64,000 nt of DNA from Mangrovimicrobium sp033283385 (GCA_033283385.1 JAWMQQ010000004.1:186001-250000); one strand, 5' to 3'; counted from the first letter of the stretch, positions 43,743 through 51,766 are shown. Program-made: numbers and translations. Notes: generated by a model not told the origin, from the letters alone.

Positions 43743-44243
43743 ATGAAACAAGAATTAGTGAAATGTCCATGTTGTGACAAGATGGTTCCTGCTAAGGACA
43801 TTGAGCTTACTTTTCGTCGACCAGACGACATTGCTGCAATGGATGAGGCTGAGCGAGAGGAAAAGTGCAAATACAACGATGATATTTATATTTGTGAGGA
43901 AAAATATTTTTATATTCGTTGTGTGTTGCCCTTGCCTGTACATGATACAGGCAGAGACTATTGCCTAGGTGTTTGGGCTCAAGTGTCTGAAAATAGTTTC
44001 CAGAAAATATGGGACCTATGGGATGACGATAATCAAGAAGAAGTTCCGCCAATGAAAGGCTTGCTAGCAAACACAGTACCTCTTAACTCCGGTACCAGAA
44101 ATGCAGATGTATTAGTTAAACTCACCGGGCCAACCTCTAGGCCACATGTAATTGTTCAGGATGAAGGGTGTTCTTTATATAAAGAGCAAAACTGTGGCAT
44201 TACAATACATCGAGCAAGTGAGTACTCCGATCTATGCAGGTAA
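43743..44243 (+). CDS. DUF2199 family protein (cassette)
   Basis: A 166-residue cytoplasmic protein starting MKQELVKCPCCDKMVP. The order CxxC, EKYFYIRCVLPLPVHDTG, LGVWAQVSENSFQKIWDLW and the late NCGITIH matches the DUF2199 pattern as I know it. The biochemical role of that family is unknown. ATG 43743 is 12 bp after attC 9. The frame is open upstream into the attC but is not needed. Confidence 0.78.
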   Translation: MKQELVKCPCCDKMVPAKDIELTFRRPDDIAAMDEAEREEKCKYNDDIYICEEKYFYIRCVLPLPVHDTGRDYCLGVWAQVSENSFQKIWDLWDDDNQEEVPPMKGLLANTVPLNSGTRNADVLVKLTGPTSRPHVIVQDEGCSLYKEQNCGITIHRASEYSDLCR

Positions 44244-44247
44244 AACC

Positions 44248-44307
44248 ATTTAACAAGGCCAGGTTGTCGGACCTCCTTACAGTCGGCCGCAACTGGCGGC
44301 GTTAAGG
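44248..44307 (+). other. attC site 10
   Basis: ATTTAACAAGGCCAGG to GCGTTAAGG, with GTTGTCGGACC... and GGCCGCAAC arms. Confidence 0.85.
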
Positions 44308-44316
44308 CAACCCTAG

Positions 44317-44820
44317 ATGAGAGTATTGCTGTCGATATTATTGATGCTACCGGTCTTCGTTATTGCAAGCGAAATCCGCTATGAAATCGTAGCAACTTAT
44401 TCTTCGGGGTCAGACAAAGTGATTGCGAAAGGGGTTCGTGAATATGATGTGAGCGATATAAAGCGGATCCCGCGAGGCTCAGGCCAAACTATCTATTATA
44501 TCGAGCTAGAAAAAGGTTTCAGTGTTGGCGCTGTCCAGATTCCTGAGTCAGAAATAACAGGGTTCGCTCTTCAAGCGATGCATGAAGAAGGTGGTTTTAG
44601 TTGGGAGTGGTTTGATCTGGAAAATGATGGAGTATTTGATAAGCGGCAGAGATGCGGGAAGGTAAAGGTTCAAACTAGTGGCCTTCCAGGCGCCTTATTG
44701 ATAAAAAGAATTGATTTCTTAACAGATGTTTGCCTCAGGCTCGATCAATCGCACTCTGTCGAAGTAAAGAAATATGAAATTAATATTGAGCAAGGCAGTG
44801 TTCTGGATCTTCTGCCTTAA
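44317..44820 (+). CDS. Secreted cassette protein of unknown function
   Basis: A 167-residue protein with signal peptide MRVLLSILLMLPVFVIAS. The mature part has WEWFDLENDGVFDKRQRCG, a calcium-loop-like D-x-D-x-D arrangement (DLENDG), and one further Cys (LTDVCLRL) that could pair with it. No family recognised. The TAA is part of attC 11. Confidence 0.74.
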   Translation: MRVLLSILLMLPVFVIASEIRYEIVATYSSGSDKVIAKGVREYDVSDIKRIPRGSGQTIYYIELEKGFSVGAVQIPESEITGFALQAMHEEGGFSWEWFDLENDGVFDKRQRCGKVKVQTSGLPGALLIKRIDFLTDVCLRLDQSHSVEVKKYEINIEQGSVLDLLP

Positions 44821-44904
44821 CAAGTCAATCAAGCAAGGACTGCCCTGCGGTCAGCCGGGACGCCAAAACCTTCGGTTTTTTCGCCCCTTATTGAAGCGTT
44901 AGGG
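44815..44904 (+). other. attC site 11
   Basis: CCTTAACAAGTCAATC to GCGTTAGGG. At 90 bp the longest in the array, with a CCAAAACCTTCGGTTTT hairpin inside. Confidence 0.86.
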
Positions 44905-44937
44905 CGAGCACGGAATGACATCCGGAGAGGGCGCGAG

Positions 44938-45225
44938 GTGAAGATGCGTGTAAGCACAGCCCTGGTGCTAATTGCGATACTTCTGTCGCCTTTTGCGATT
45001 TTTGGAGTAGAGCCGCCCTGGTATCCGGAGGGATTCGGCTTTGCCTATAACTTCTTCGGGTGGATGTATTATGAATTGCCCGTGATGTTGCTTGCGGTTG
45101 CCATTCTAATTGCGTTACTGACTTCTGGGGTGTTGGCTTACCGCCGAAACTGGAAGGGTACTATGCAATGCTTATTTGAAGTGGGGGTATGTATCCTTGG
45201 TGCCTTGCTCGCTCCAGCCTATTAG
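44938..45225 (+). CDS. Small membrane protein (cassette)
   Basis: A 95-residue hydrophobic protein from GTG 44938 (ATG 44944 also possible), with a GGAGAG ribosome site. Three membrane segments are likely: about 5-23, 46-66 and 78-93. The signature WYPEGFGFAYNFFGWMYYELP lies between the first two. Function unknown. Confidence 0.7.
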   Translation: MKMRVSTALVLIAILLSPFAIFGVEPPWYPEGFGFAYNFFGWMYYELPVMLLAVAILIALLTSGVLAYRRNWKGTMQCLFEVGVCILGALLAPAY

Positions 45226-45303
45226 CCCTAACAAGTATGGGCTGTACGCTCCATTCGGTCGCCGGATCGCGCAACTGCGCGGCCGCAGCCATTGGCGTTA
45301 TGA
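45226..45303 (+). other. attC site 12
   Basis: CCCTAACAAGTATGGGC to GCGTTATGA. Interior TACGCTCCATTCGGTCGCC is related to sites 5 and 18. Confidence 0.88.
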
Positions 45304-45315
45304 GCTTGTTCAGCC

Positions 45316-45816
45316 ATGAGGTTTACGTCAGTGTTTAAGCGCTTCTGTCTAATTTCGGTCTTGTTGATGGTGAGCCCACTTTGCTTTGCTATCGAACTCG
45401 ATAGCTTAGAAGGTACTTGGGAAGGCCGTCTCAGTTTGAGTACAAACTCCACTCTGTTTCGTGACTCTCCCAGTTCCTATCTCTACCGTATCGCCATCAA
45501 TCATACTAGAGTGTCTCTGTCCATCGCTGAAAGAGAAAATGATTACTCGAAGGCAGCTGAATCCGAGGGCTTTGTCTCGAACGTTCAGGTTCTTGTGTCC
45601 ACCTTCAACGCAGCAGAAGGTTTCATTGAGACTTGGTCGGTTTCCCTAATCCGTATCGATGCAAATACCGCCTATGCCTATGTCTTTCGCACTGTGAATA
45701 ATTATCAAGTGGATCCAGGAAATGAAGCGCACCACTTTTCAATTGTTGCCGAAGGGGTTGTGACTCGGACTCATAACAAGTCAAGCAAGGCGGACGGCGT
45801 TGCCGCCGCTTCTTGA
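45316..45816 (+). CDS. Secreted cassette protein whose C-terminus runs into attC
   Basis: A 166-residue protein with signal peptide MRFTSVFKRFCLISVLLMVS and on to CFA. The mature part LDSLEGTWEGRLSLS suggests a small lipocalin-like or beta-barrel fold. The last about 15 residues (HNKSSKADGVAAAS) are translated from attC 13, with the stop TGA 11 bp before the site ends. This usually means the original stop was lost. Function unknown. Confidence 0.7.
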   Translation: MRFTSVFKRFCLISVLLMVSPLCFAIELDSLEGTWEGRLSLSTNSTLFRDSPSSYLYRIAINHTRVSLSIAERENDYSKAAESEGFVSNVQVLVSTFNAAEGFIETWSVSLIRIDANTAYAYVFRTVNNYQVDPGNEAHHFSIVAEGVVTRTHNKSSKADGVAAAS

Positions 45817-45826
45817 AGCGTTAGGT
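45771..45826 (+). other. attC site 13
   Basis: TCATAACAAGTCAAGC to GCGTTAGGT, with GGCGGACGG and CCGCCGC arms. It overlaps the end of the preceding gene by 46 bp. Confidence 0.86.
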
Positions 45827-45839
45827 GCTCATCGTAGCT

Positions 45840-46481
45840 ATGCTCTTATATTACTTCACATCAGCAAAGTATGGGGTAGACAATCTCAAGAGAAAGCGCC
45901 TGAAAATATCAGACTTTTCAAATGTGAATGACCCATTTGAGCTTTTAGGCATTGAACTCAGAGACAAGGTGGTTCGAAAGGCTGTTGAATTCGAGAAATC
46001 ACAAATTTCTAGAAAAAATGGATTACTCTGCCTCAGTGAAGATAAGTATAACCCTGTTCAGTGGGCGCACTATGCTGAAAACCATAAAGGCGTTTGTCTG
46101 GGATTTGAAATCCCTGAGAAGTCGCTTCGAAAAGTTAGATACGTGTCAGAGCGCTTAGCAAGAGAGACTTTAGAAGAACCAGATTGTAATGAAAAATTAC
46201 TCACTACAAAGTTTAACCACTGGAGTTACGAGCAAGAGAGGCGGTTAATACTCCAACTTTCAAGCTATTCCAAAGATAGCCAAGGCCTACGGTTTAAGAG
46301 CTTCGGCGATGACCTAGTGCTGAAGGAAGTCTATATCGGTTGTAAGTCCAAGTTGAAATATGGCGACATTACATCTGCTTACAGCAGTGGTAAAAAAAGC
46401 GTTATTGTTAAAATGACAAGACCATCATTCAGAGATTTTCGTATTGTTTGGGATCAGAGCAAGAAAAGTGTACGCACCTAA
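45840..46481 (+). CDS. DUF2971 family protein (cassette)
   Basis: A 213-residue protein matching the DUF2971 pattern: LLYYFTSAKYGVDNL, FSNVNDPFELLG, LLCLSE, WAHYAENHKGVCLGFE, WSYEQERRLILQL and LKEVYIGCKS in the known order. ATG 45840 is preferred to GTG 45825. The family is widespread in variable regions and sometimes found among phage-defence genes; its activity is unknown. The TAA opens attC 14. Confidence 0.8.
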   Translation: MLLYYFTSAKYGVDNLKRKRLKISDFSNVNDPFELLGIELRDKVVRKAVEFEKSQISRKNGLLCLSEDKYNPVQWAHYAENHKGVCLGFEIPEKSLRKVRYVSERLARETLEEPDCNEKLLTTKFNHWSYEQERRLILQLSSYSKDSQGLRFKSFGDDLVLKEVYIGCKSKLKYGDITSAYSSGKKSVIVKMTRPSFRDFRIVWDQSKKSVRT

Positions 46482-46556
46482 CAAGCACATGTTATCGCCC
46501 TGCGGGCTGGGACGGCTTACGCTTCGCCCCAGCCGCCCCAAATGTGAGCGTTAGGC
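46476..46556 (+). other. attC site 14
   Basis: ACCTAACAAGCACATGTTA to GCGTTAGGC, with CAAATGTGAGCG near the 3' end. Same subtype as site 15. Confidence 0.86.
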
Positions 46557-46567
46557 AAGAGGAACAT

Positions 46568-47113
46568 ATGAGCGACTGGGACTTTCTGCACGATATGCAT
46601 AACGAGGGCTTTAGCCCAGAGCAGATAGCGGATGCCGCTGCCTGTGGCTATAACCCTTGGGAGCAAGGCGATTGGGACAACATCGCTGAGTTTATTGACG
46701 ATGAAGCGGGCTGGGATTTTGATAGTGAGCCAAAGAATCCAACGACTCTAGAGCTTTGGGAGTTGCTAGATGAATTGGTTGAAACCGCCCGAAATTACTT
46801 CGAAGTCACAGGTCGGCATCTGCCAATTTATGGAGAGCTTGGCGAGCTATACGGTGAAGCCAAATACGGAATCAAAAGGCATAAGCCTTATACACAAGGC
46901 TCCGATGGAAAATTGGGAAACGATTTCGTCGAAATAAAAACTATTAGCCCATTTAAGTCCGGTAATGCCGTGCTAGTGAAGCGGGCCGGTAATTTCAGCA
47001 AACTTCTTATCGTGAAAATCAGTAAGGATTTCGAGTTTAAAGCAAAAATGCTCGATCGAAAGAGCTTTGGAAAAGGCACTGGCAAACACATTAAGGCCAA
47101 GTGGAGTGAATGA
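46568..47113 (+). CDS. Putative PD-(D/E)XK nuclease-fold protein (cassette)
   Basis: A 181-residue protein. The N-terminal about 55 residues are acidic and Trp-rich. Residues 88-126 read like a PD-(D/E)XK core: Glu90/Glu93 in YGELGELYGEAKYG, Asp113 in GSDG, and Glu122-x-Lys124 in FVEIKT. This is the layout of small restriction-like nucleases. ATG 46568 has AGAGGA upstream. It sits between DUF2971 and a RloC-like ATPase in the array. The nuclease call rests on motif spacing only and could be wrong. Confidence 0.6.
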   Translation: MSDWDFLHDMHNEGFSPEQIADAAACGYNPWEQGDWDNIAEFIDDEAGWDFDSEPKNPTTLELWELLDELVETARNYFEVTGRHLPIYGELGELYGEAKYGIKRHKPYTQGSDGKLGNDFVEIKTISPFKSGNAVLVKRAGNFSKLLIVKISKDFEFKAKMLDRKSFGKGTGKHIKAKWSE

Positions 47114-47117
47114 AATT

Positions 47118-47189
47118 GCCTAACAAGCACATGTTAGCGGAATGGTTTGCCGCTGCGCTCCAAACCAGCCGCAAATGTGGGCGTTAGCT
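47118..47189 (+). other. attC site 15
   Basis: GCCTAACAAGCACATGTTA to GCGTTAGCT, with CAAATGTGGGCG at the 3' end. Close relative of site 14. Confidence 0.86.
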
Positions 47190-47232
47190 TTTGTTGGCAC
47201 CTCTCTATCGGACGGCAAATAAAAAGGAGAAG

Positions 47233-49839
47233 ATGTTGTCGCTACTGCAAGAAATACTGAATTGGTCGCAGGGTCTTCCGGCATGGCAAAGTGATGCGGT
47301 AGCACGTTTGCTGGCTAAACAGACCCTAACAGCAGAAGACCAAGATGATCTATTTGCGCTACTGAAAGCTGCGAATGGTATTCCCGATCCGAAAGGGCGG
47401 AAGCCCAATCCGCTAACGGCCGATCAGATCCCTGCACCAGTGAAAGCTACAACTCATGTTGAGCTGCTTGCAATGAAGAATATGCGACATGTCAACGCGA
47501 TTGCAGAGAATCAGCGCCTTTCGTTTAGTCCCGATGGGATGACAGTTATATATGGTGACAACGGTTCCGGAAAATCAGGATACTCACGCGTGCTCAAACA
47601 CGCATGTCGTGCCCGCGATCAGATGGAAGCAATTCATCCGAACGCCGCTCTACCTGCAAGCCAAACGGGGAAAGCCGAGGCCGTATTCGAAATAAAAATT
47701 GATGGTTCGGCACAAGATGCGCACTGGACCGACGGCAAAGCGGCTCCAGCGGCGCTGTCGTCTTTCGCGATCTTTGATTCGCACTGCGCGCGTGCGTACC
47801 TAGATAGTGAGGATGACTTTTCTTACGTGCCCTACGGGCTAGATGTGTTCGAGCGACTGGCGAAGGTCTGCACACATCTGAAGACTGCGATAGAAACCGA
47901 GCATACGCAGTCTGCCGCAGACCTTACAGCTTTCGTGCCGCTCCACGGCGACACCGCCGTTGGCAAACTGATTTCAGGACTATCGGCCAGAACGACGCAA
48001 GCCCAAATCGAAGCATTGGCGACGCTTTCGCAGGAAGATTTAGCCCAGCATGCGGCTCTAGATAAGAGTTTGAAGGAAAACAATCCGAAGGAAAAGGCGG
48101 TTCAATTGCGTTTGCGTGCTCGCCGAGTTGCCGCCATCGCAACAAACGCAATAAACAAGGGGGCGCTGGTAGATCACACGGTGGTAGCCAGATTGCGCAA
48201 GCTGGCAGACAGCTATCGCACTGCGAAGTCAGCCGCCGCACTCGCAGCTAAGCAATTTACGGAAGGTGAAAGTCTGCTGCCTGGCACCGGGGGAGAGGCT
48301 TGGCGTGAGCTGTTCGACGCCGCCAGGAAGTTTGCGGCAGAATCCCATCCGGACAAGACCTTCCCAGAATTGGGAACCGATTCACCTTGTCCGCTATGTC
48401 AGCAACCTCTTGCTGAAGGCGCCGCCCGTTTACAGCGTTTCGAGTCCTTCATTCAAGCCGAGGCAGAGAAAACCGCCCAAGAGCGCCGACTAGCTCTGTA
48501 CGCAGAATACAAGCCGTTCATCGCGAACACTCTGACTTTAAATGTTGACGAAGTGACCTACGGTGAGATCGAAGGCTTGGACCCTCAACTCGCGAATGAT
48601 GTCAAAGTGTTTGAGCAATCGCTGACCGCTCGCCAAGAGGCCATCAAGGCAGCGGTAATCTCCCACGAATGGGAAGATACCGAACAGGCGTTGGTCAACC
48701 CCTCAGCGCGACTTCAAGCGCTAGCTGACAACCTGAATGCCGAGGCTGAAACTCTTGAAAAGGCATCCGACGAAAAGGCGCGGGCTGCTCTTCACAAGCA
48801 GTTCATTGAGCTCGATGCGCGAGTGCGCCTAAGTCAGGTCAAGGATGCCGTGGTCTTGGCGGTGACCCGACTGGGTCACCAGGCCAAACTTAAACAGTGC
48901 CTGTCGGACGTAAAGACAAATTCCATTTCGCGAAAAGCATCAGAGCTGGCGGAAAAGGTCGTGTCCAAAGAACTAGCTGAAGCACTCAACCGCGAGTTCA
49001 AGGCGTTAGGCGTGGGCATGCTTCGCGTTTCGCTACAAAGCCGCTCCGACAGGGGTAAGGCTTTGCACAAATTAAAACTTGAATTACCACAAAGTCGTAA
49101 TCCTGGTGAAATTCTCAGTGAAGGAGAGCAGCGGGCAATCGCGATAGGCTCTTTTCTGGCCGAGGTCGGGTTAAGTGATGGCAAGGGCGGTATTGTATTT
49201 GATGATCCGGTGTCCTCCCTGGACCATCGCCGCCGTGAACGTGTAGCAAAGCGACTAGCGCAAGAAGCCGCACAGCGTCAGGTCATCGTATTTACCCATG
49301 ATATTTATTTCCTCTGTCTGCTGGCCGAGGAAGCAAAGCTTGCAACCGTACCTATTGCTACACAGAGCTTGACGCGCCGTGCTGAAGGATTTGGGGTAGC
49401 CGATCCAGAGCTCCCTTTCGAAGGGAAAAGCACTAGTAAACGGATTAAAGCCCTTAAAGCTCAGCATCAAACTATAGCCAAACTGCACAGGGACGGCGAA
49501 GAACAACACTATCAAAGACAAACAGTTGATGCTTATTTCCGGCTCCGTATGACGTGGGAGCGGGCTGTCGAGGAAATTCTATTGCGCGAGGTGATCCTGC
49601 GATTCCGGAAAGGCGTTGAAACACAGCGACTTGCTGGTGTCGTTGTGGAAGATGACGATTATGCGGAAGTCTATGCGGGGATGACCAAGTGTTCGAACTA
49701 CGCACATGATAAAGCCCTACAAGGCGGCGTTGCTGTTCCAGACCCCGGTGAGCTACTCGCTGACATTGCGGCATTGGATGCTTGGCGAGAACGCATTGAA
49801 GAGAGAGGCAAGAAAACGGCGCAGAAGCGCAAGGCATGA
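47233..49839 (+). CDS. RloC/SMC-like AAA ATPase, probable phage-defence protein (cassette)
   Basis: An 868-residue ABC-type ATPase, by far the largest cassette gene. Walker A is GDNGSGKS at 108-115. A long coiled coil is broken by a CPLC zinc-hook-like turn at 386-389. The ABC signature is LSEGEQ at 628-633 and Walker B is GIVFDDPVSSLDH at 653-665, followed by FTHD at 687. The C-terminal about 110 residues hold an Arg...Glu...His pattern (RMTWERAVEE, then CSNYAHD) that recalls PrrC/RloC anticodon-nuclease domains. ATG 47233 has AGGAG upstream. A role against phage is likely by family; nuclease activity is inference. Confidence 0.82.
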   Translation: MLSLLQEILNWSQGLPAWQSDAVARLLAKQTLTAEDQDDLFALLKAANGIPDPKGRKPNPLTADQIPAPVKATTHVELLAMKNMRHVNAIAENQRLSFSPDGMTVIYGDNGSGKSGYSRVLKHACRARDQMEAIHPNAALPASQTGKAEAVFEIKIDGSAQDAHWTDGKAAPAALSSFAIFDSHCARAYLDSEDDFSYVPYGLDVFERLAKVCTHLKTAIETEHTQSAADLTAFVPLHGDTAVGKLISGLSARTTQAQIEALATLSQEDLAQHAALDKSLKENNPKEKAVQLRLRARRVAAIATNAINKGALVDHTVVARLRKLADSYRTAKSAAALAAKQFTEGESLLPGTGGEAWRELFDAARKFAAESHPDKTFPELGTDSPCPLCQQPLAEGAARLQRFESFIQAEAEKTAQERRLALYAEYKPFIANTLTLNVDEVTYGEIEGLDPQLANDVKVFEQSLTARQEAIKAAVISHEWEDTEQALVNPSARLQALADNLNAEAETLEKASDEKARAALHKQFIELDARVRLSQVKDAVVLAVTRLGHQAKLKQCLSDVKTNSISRKASELAEKVVSKELAEALNREFKALGVGMLRVSLQSRSDRGKALHKLKLELPQSRNPGEILSEGEQRAIAIGSFLAEVGLSDGKGGIVFDDPVSSLDHRRRERVAKRLAQEAAQRQVIVFTHDIYFLCLLAEEAKLATVPIATQSLTRRAEGFGVADPELPFEGKSTSKRIKALKAQHQTIAKLHRDGEEQHYQRQTVDAYFRLRMTWERAVEEILLREVILRFRKGVETQRLAGVVVEDDDYAEVYAGMTKCSNYAHDKALQGGVAVPDPGELLADIAALDAWRERIEERGKKTAQKRKA

Positions 49840-49872
49840 AAATGCTTTCGGCCGAGGGCTCCTGCCCTGGAA

Positions 49873-49944
49873 AGCTAACAAAAAGCTGCACGCGGATAAA
49901 TTACTCGCTGCGCTCCCAATTTACCGGTGAGCCTGGCGTTACTA
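49873..49944 (+). other. attC site 16
   Basis: AGCTAACAAAAAGCTGC to GCGTTACTA, with ACTCGCTGCGCTCCC as loop region. It starts 33 bp after the ATPase stop, further than usual. Confidence 0.78.
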
Positions 49945-49954
49945 GGTAGCCTCG

Positions 49955-50296
49955 ATGCTTTTTAAAGGTCTAAGACTAAGTGCACGATTTGGTAAAGCCC
50001 ACGGGTTGCTGCTACGCAAGAAGTATGACAAGTCCTTTGAATTATTGAAAAGTATTCTCAAAGATGGTCCGGAGGCTTTCATGTTGCCTTTGATCCATGG
50101 CGATCTCGGCAGGGTCGAGTACTATCGAGGTAACCATAAAGCTGCATTGAAGCATCTGGAATACTGTTTACAAAATGCGGAGCAAAACCCCCAATTGTGG
50201 GAAAGCCAAGAACAAATTCAATTTTTAAAAAACACTCAGCAATATTTCGAAAAATGTCAAAAAAACATAACAAAGCCACCCAGTTCCGCCCACTAA
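49955..50296 (+). CDS. TPR-like helical cassette protein
   Basis: A 113-residue protein. The helical repeats (YDKSFELLKSILKDGPEAF, LGRVEYYRGNHKAALKHLEY) look like two to three tetratricopeptide repeats, so it probably binds another protein. The last about eight residues (TKPPSSAH) are translated from attC 17, and its stop lies inside that site. No membrane segment. Partner unknown. Confidence 0.72.
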   Translation: MLFKGLRLSARFGKAHGLLLRKKYDKSFELLKSILKDGPEAFMLPLIHGDLGRVEYYRGNHKAALKHLEYCLQNAEQNPQLWESQEQIQFLKNTQQYFEKCQKNITKPPSSAH

Positions 50297-50351
50297 AAAC
50301 GTGGGCGCCGACCTCGCTAAAAACGCTCGTCGGCTGGTGGCGGCGTTAGAG
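50265..50351 (+). other. attC site 17
   Basis: ACATAACAAAGCCACCC to GCGTTAGAG. Two internal stems (CGCCCACTAAAAACGTGGGCG and the TCGCTAAAAACGCTCG region) are visible. Confidence 0.83.
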
Positions 50352-50358
50352 ATTACTC

Positions 50359-50865
50359 GTGCTACGGAATGCAGTTCCGGCTGATGCCGAGGCAATAGAA
50401 AGAATAAGAATTGCAGCCTGGCGGTCAGCCTACATGAAATTTATGCCCAAAGATTTCTTGTCAAAGCTTGATGAGATGAAGAATGTAGATGGGTTACGCC
50501 AGCGGCTCGCTTCACAGAATGTTGATTTCTATGTGTGCGTAGCTGAGATGGAAGATGAGGTCGTGGCTTTTTCAATCTTAGGAAAGCCTCGGTACGAAGT
50601 TAGCGAGGGTTCGATTGAGTTATGGGCGCTAAATGTTCACCCCGATCATTGGCGTAAAGGGTTTGGTTATCAGCTTATAAAACGAGCAATTGCCTCAGCC
50701 GTTTCTGCACAATTCAAAAGTATCGAGCTTTGGTGTATTGATGGTAATTCCCGAGCTGAAGAAGCATATTTAAAGGCGGGATTCTCGCCATCAGGCAAGC
50801 GGCGAACATCGTCAAATCTTACGGGACATCCTATCCATGAGCGGCATCACACCAAAAATCTCTAA
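50359..50865 (+). CDS. GNAT-family N-acetyltransferase (cassette)
   Basis: A 168-residue GNAT protein from GTG 50359. It starts LRNAVPADAEAIERIRIAAW and has the acetyl-CoA strand and loop LWALNVHPDHWRKGFGYQLI and the closing NSRAEEAYLKAGF. It is distinct from the GNAT at 40465. The acceptor is unknown. The TAA stop is in attC 18. Confidence 0.85.
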   Translation: MLRNAVPADAEAIERIRIAAWRSAYMKFMPKDFLSKLDEMKNVDGLRQRLASQNVDFYVCVAEMEDEVVAFSILGKPRYEVSEGSIELWALNVHPDHWRKGFGYQLIKRAIASAVSAQFKSIELWCIDGNSRAEEAYLKAGFSPSGKRRTSSNLTGHPIHERHHTKNL

Positions 50866-50937
50866 CAAGTGCGGGTAGTACGCTCCCTTCGGTCGCCGGA
50901 CCGCTGAACAGCGCGTCCTCTGCCGTCTGCGTTAGGC
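50860..50937 (+). other. attC site 18
   Basis: CTCTAACAAGTGCGGGT to GCGTTAGGC. Interior nearly identical to site 5, about 9 kb away. Confidence 0.88.
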
Positions 50938-51028
50938 GTTAAAGAGTATGAGAAAACTGGAATATTTAAAGCTTAATGAGGTTGAGTAAAATCGCATTTG
51001 TCAGAGTAAAATCGACAAACTTGAGTAT

Positions 51029-51244
51029 TTAGCTGTTTTCTATTTTGAAGCCGATTTTCAGAGTAACTTGAAAATGCGCGACCTCCCCATTAACTATGTG
51101 ACCGCGCGTATCCTGTACCTCAAACCATTCCAGGTTTTTCGTAGTTTTATTCGCTTGAAGTATGGCGTTGCGTATTGCGTCATCAACGCCATGCTTGGAA
51201 GAGCCAACGATTTCAATCTTTTTGTAAGTGTGGTGATCAGACAT
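51029..51244 (-). CDS. Dodecin family flavin-binding protein (reverse-oriented)
   Basis: A 71-residue dodecin: HTYKKIEIVGSSKHGVDDAI, then NLEWFEVQDTRGHI with the flavin-stacking Trp, and VAHFQVTLKIGFKIE. These dodecamers store flavin or flavin-like ligands. ATG 51244 has a GGAGG ribosome site. It is the only minus-strand gene in the array, lying between attC 18 and the decayed site at 51687. It therefore carries its own promoter, presumably near 51260-51300. Confidence 0.88.
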   Translation of the reverse strand: MSDHHTYKKIEIVGSSKHGVDDAIRNAILQANKTTKNLEWFEVQDTRGHIVNGEVAHFQVTLKIGFKIENS

Positions 51245-51686
51245 TGTAACTTCCTCCAATTCAATTGGATTTATATTATAGTCATGAAGAGTATTGTGCA
51301 GTTACGTCAGGTTGGCAAGGCTGGCTGATCGTTGAGTTCATGTTTGGCGTTTGCCCTATTCAGGGATGATTGATTATGGCGAAAGACACAAATAAAAGAA
51401 TGCACGGACTACTCGGTCCCCACAATTTGGCTGTAAACACAGTGCTACCAGGCACAACGAACCAGCGCCAAACTAAAGTGCAGCGCGGCATTACGGAAGC
51501 CCAGGCATGCAGCGATCACAATGGCCAACAATCGATATCCAATACCCCAAGCCTGGGTGCCGCAGGCTGAAGCGTTCTCAGCCCTCAAGCCGGGCTGGTC
51601 GCGAGTGAAAGAAATGCGTATTCAATTGGAGTCGGAGATAACATGCCCCCCCGTACAAAGAGGTGACGCATCGTGCTGTTAGGCTC
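51245..51686. other. Stretch with no confident gene
   Basis: 442 bp upstream of the dodecin gene. A + strand frame at 51370-51570 has no family or ribosome support. GCCAACAATCG (about 51518) and AGCCTGGGTGCCGCAGGCT followed by GAAGCGTTCTC (to 51577) resemble a badly decayed attC. Otherwise nothing recognisable. Confidence 0.4.
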
Positions 51687-51758
51687 ACACAACACGTCAA
51701 GGCAGCAAGGGCGCATCGGGCAGGGGCCCGCCAGCGCTGGCCCTTGCTTGAGTTATTA
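51687..51758 (+). other. Decayed attC site
   Basis: ACACAACACGTCAAGGCAGC to AGTTATTA. The middle matches site 2 (AAGGCAGCAAGGGCGC, GCCCTTGCTTGA) but both core ends are altered (CAACACG, GTTATT), so it is probably inactive. Confidence 0.7.
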
Positions 51759-51766
51759 ATTCGCCT

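Noticed and set aside
51370..51570. Open frame of 66 codons between dodecin and the decayed attC
   Set aside because: No family similarity, low-complexity composition and no ribosome site.
51518..51577. Possible further attC ending GCGTTCTC
   Set aside because: A stem is present but both core ends are too degraded to call; noted only in the description of the stretch.
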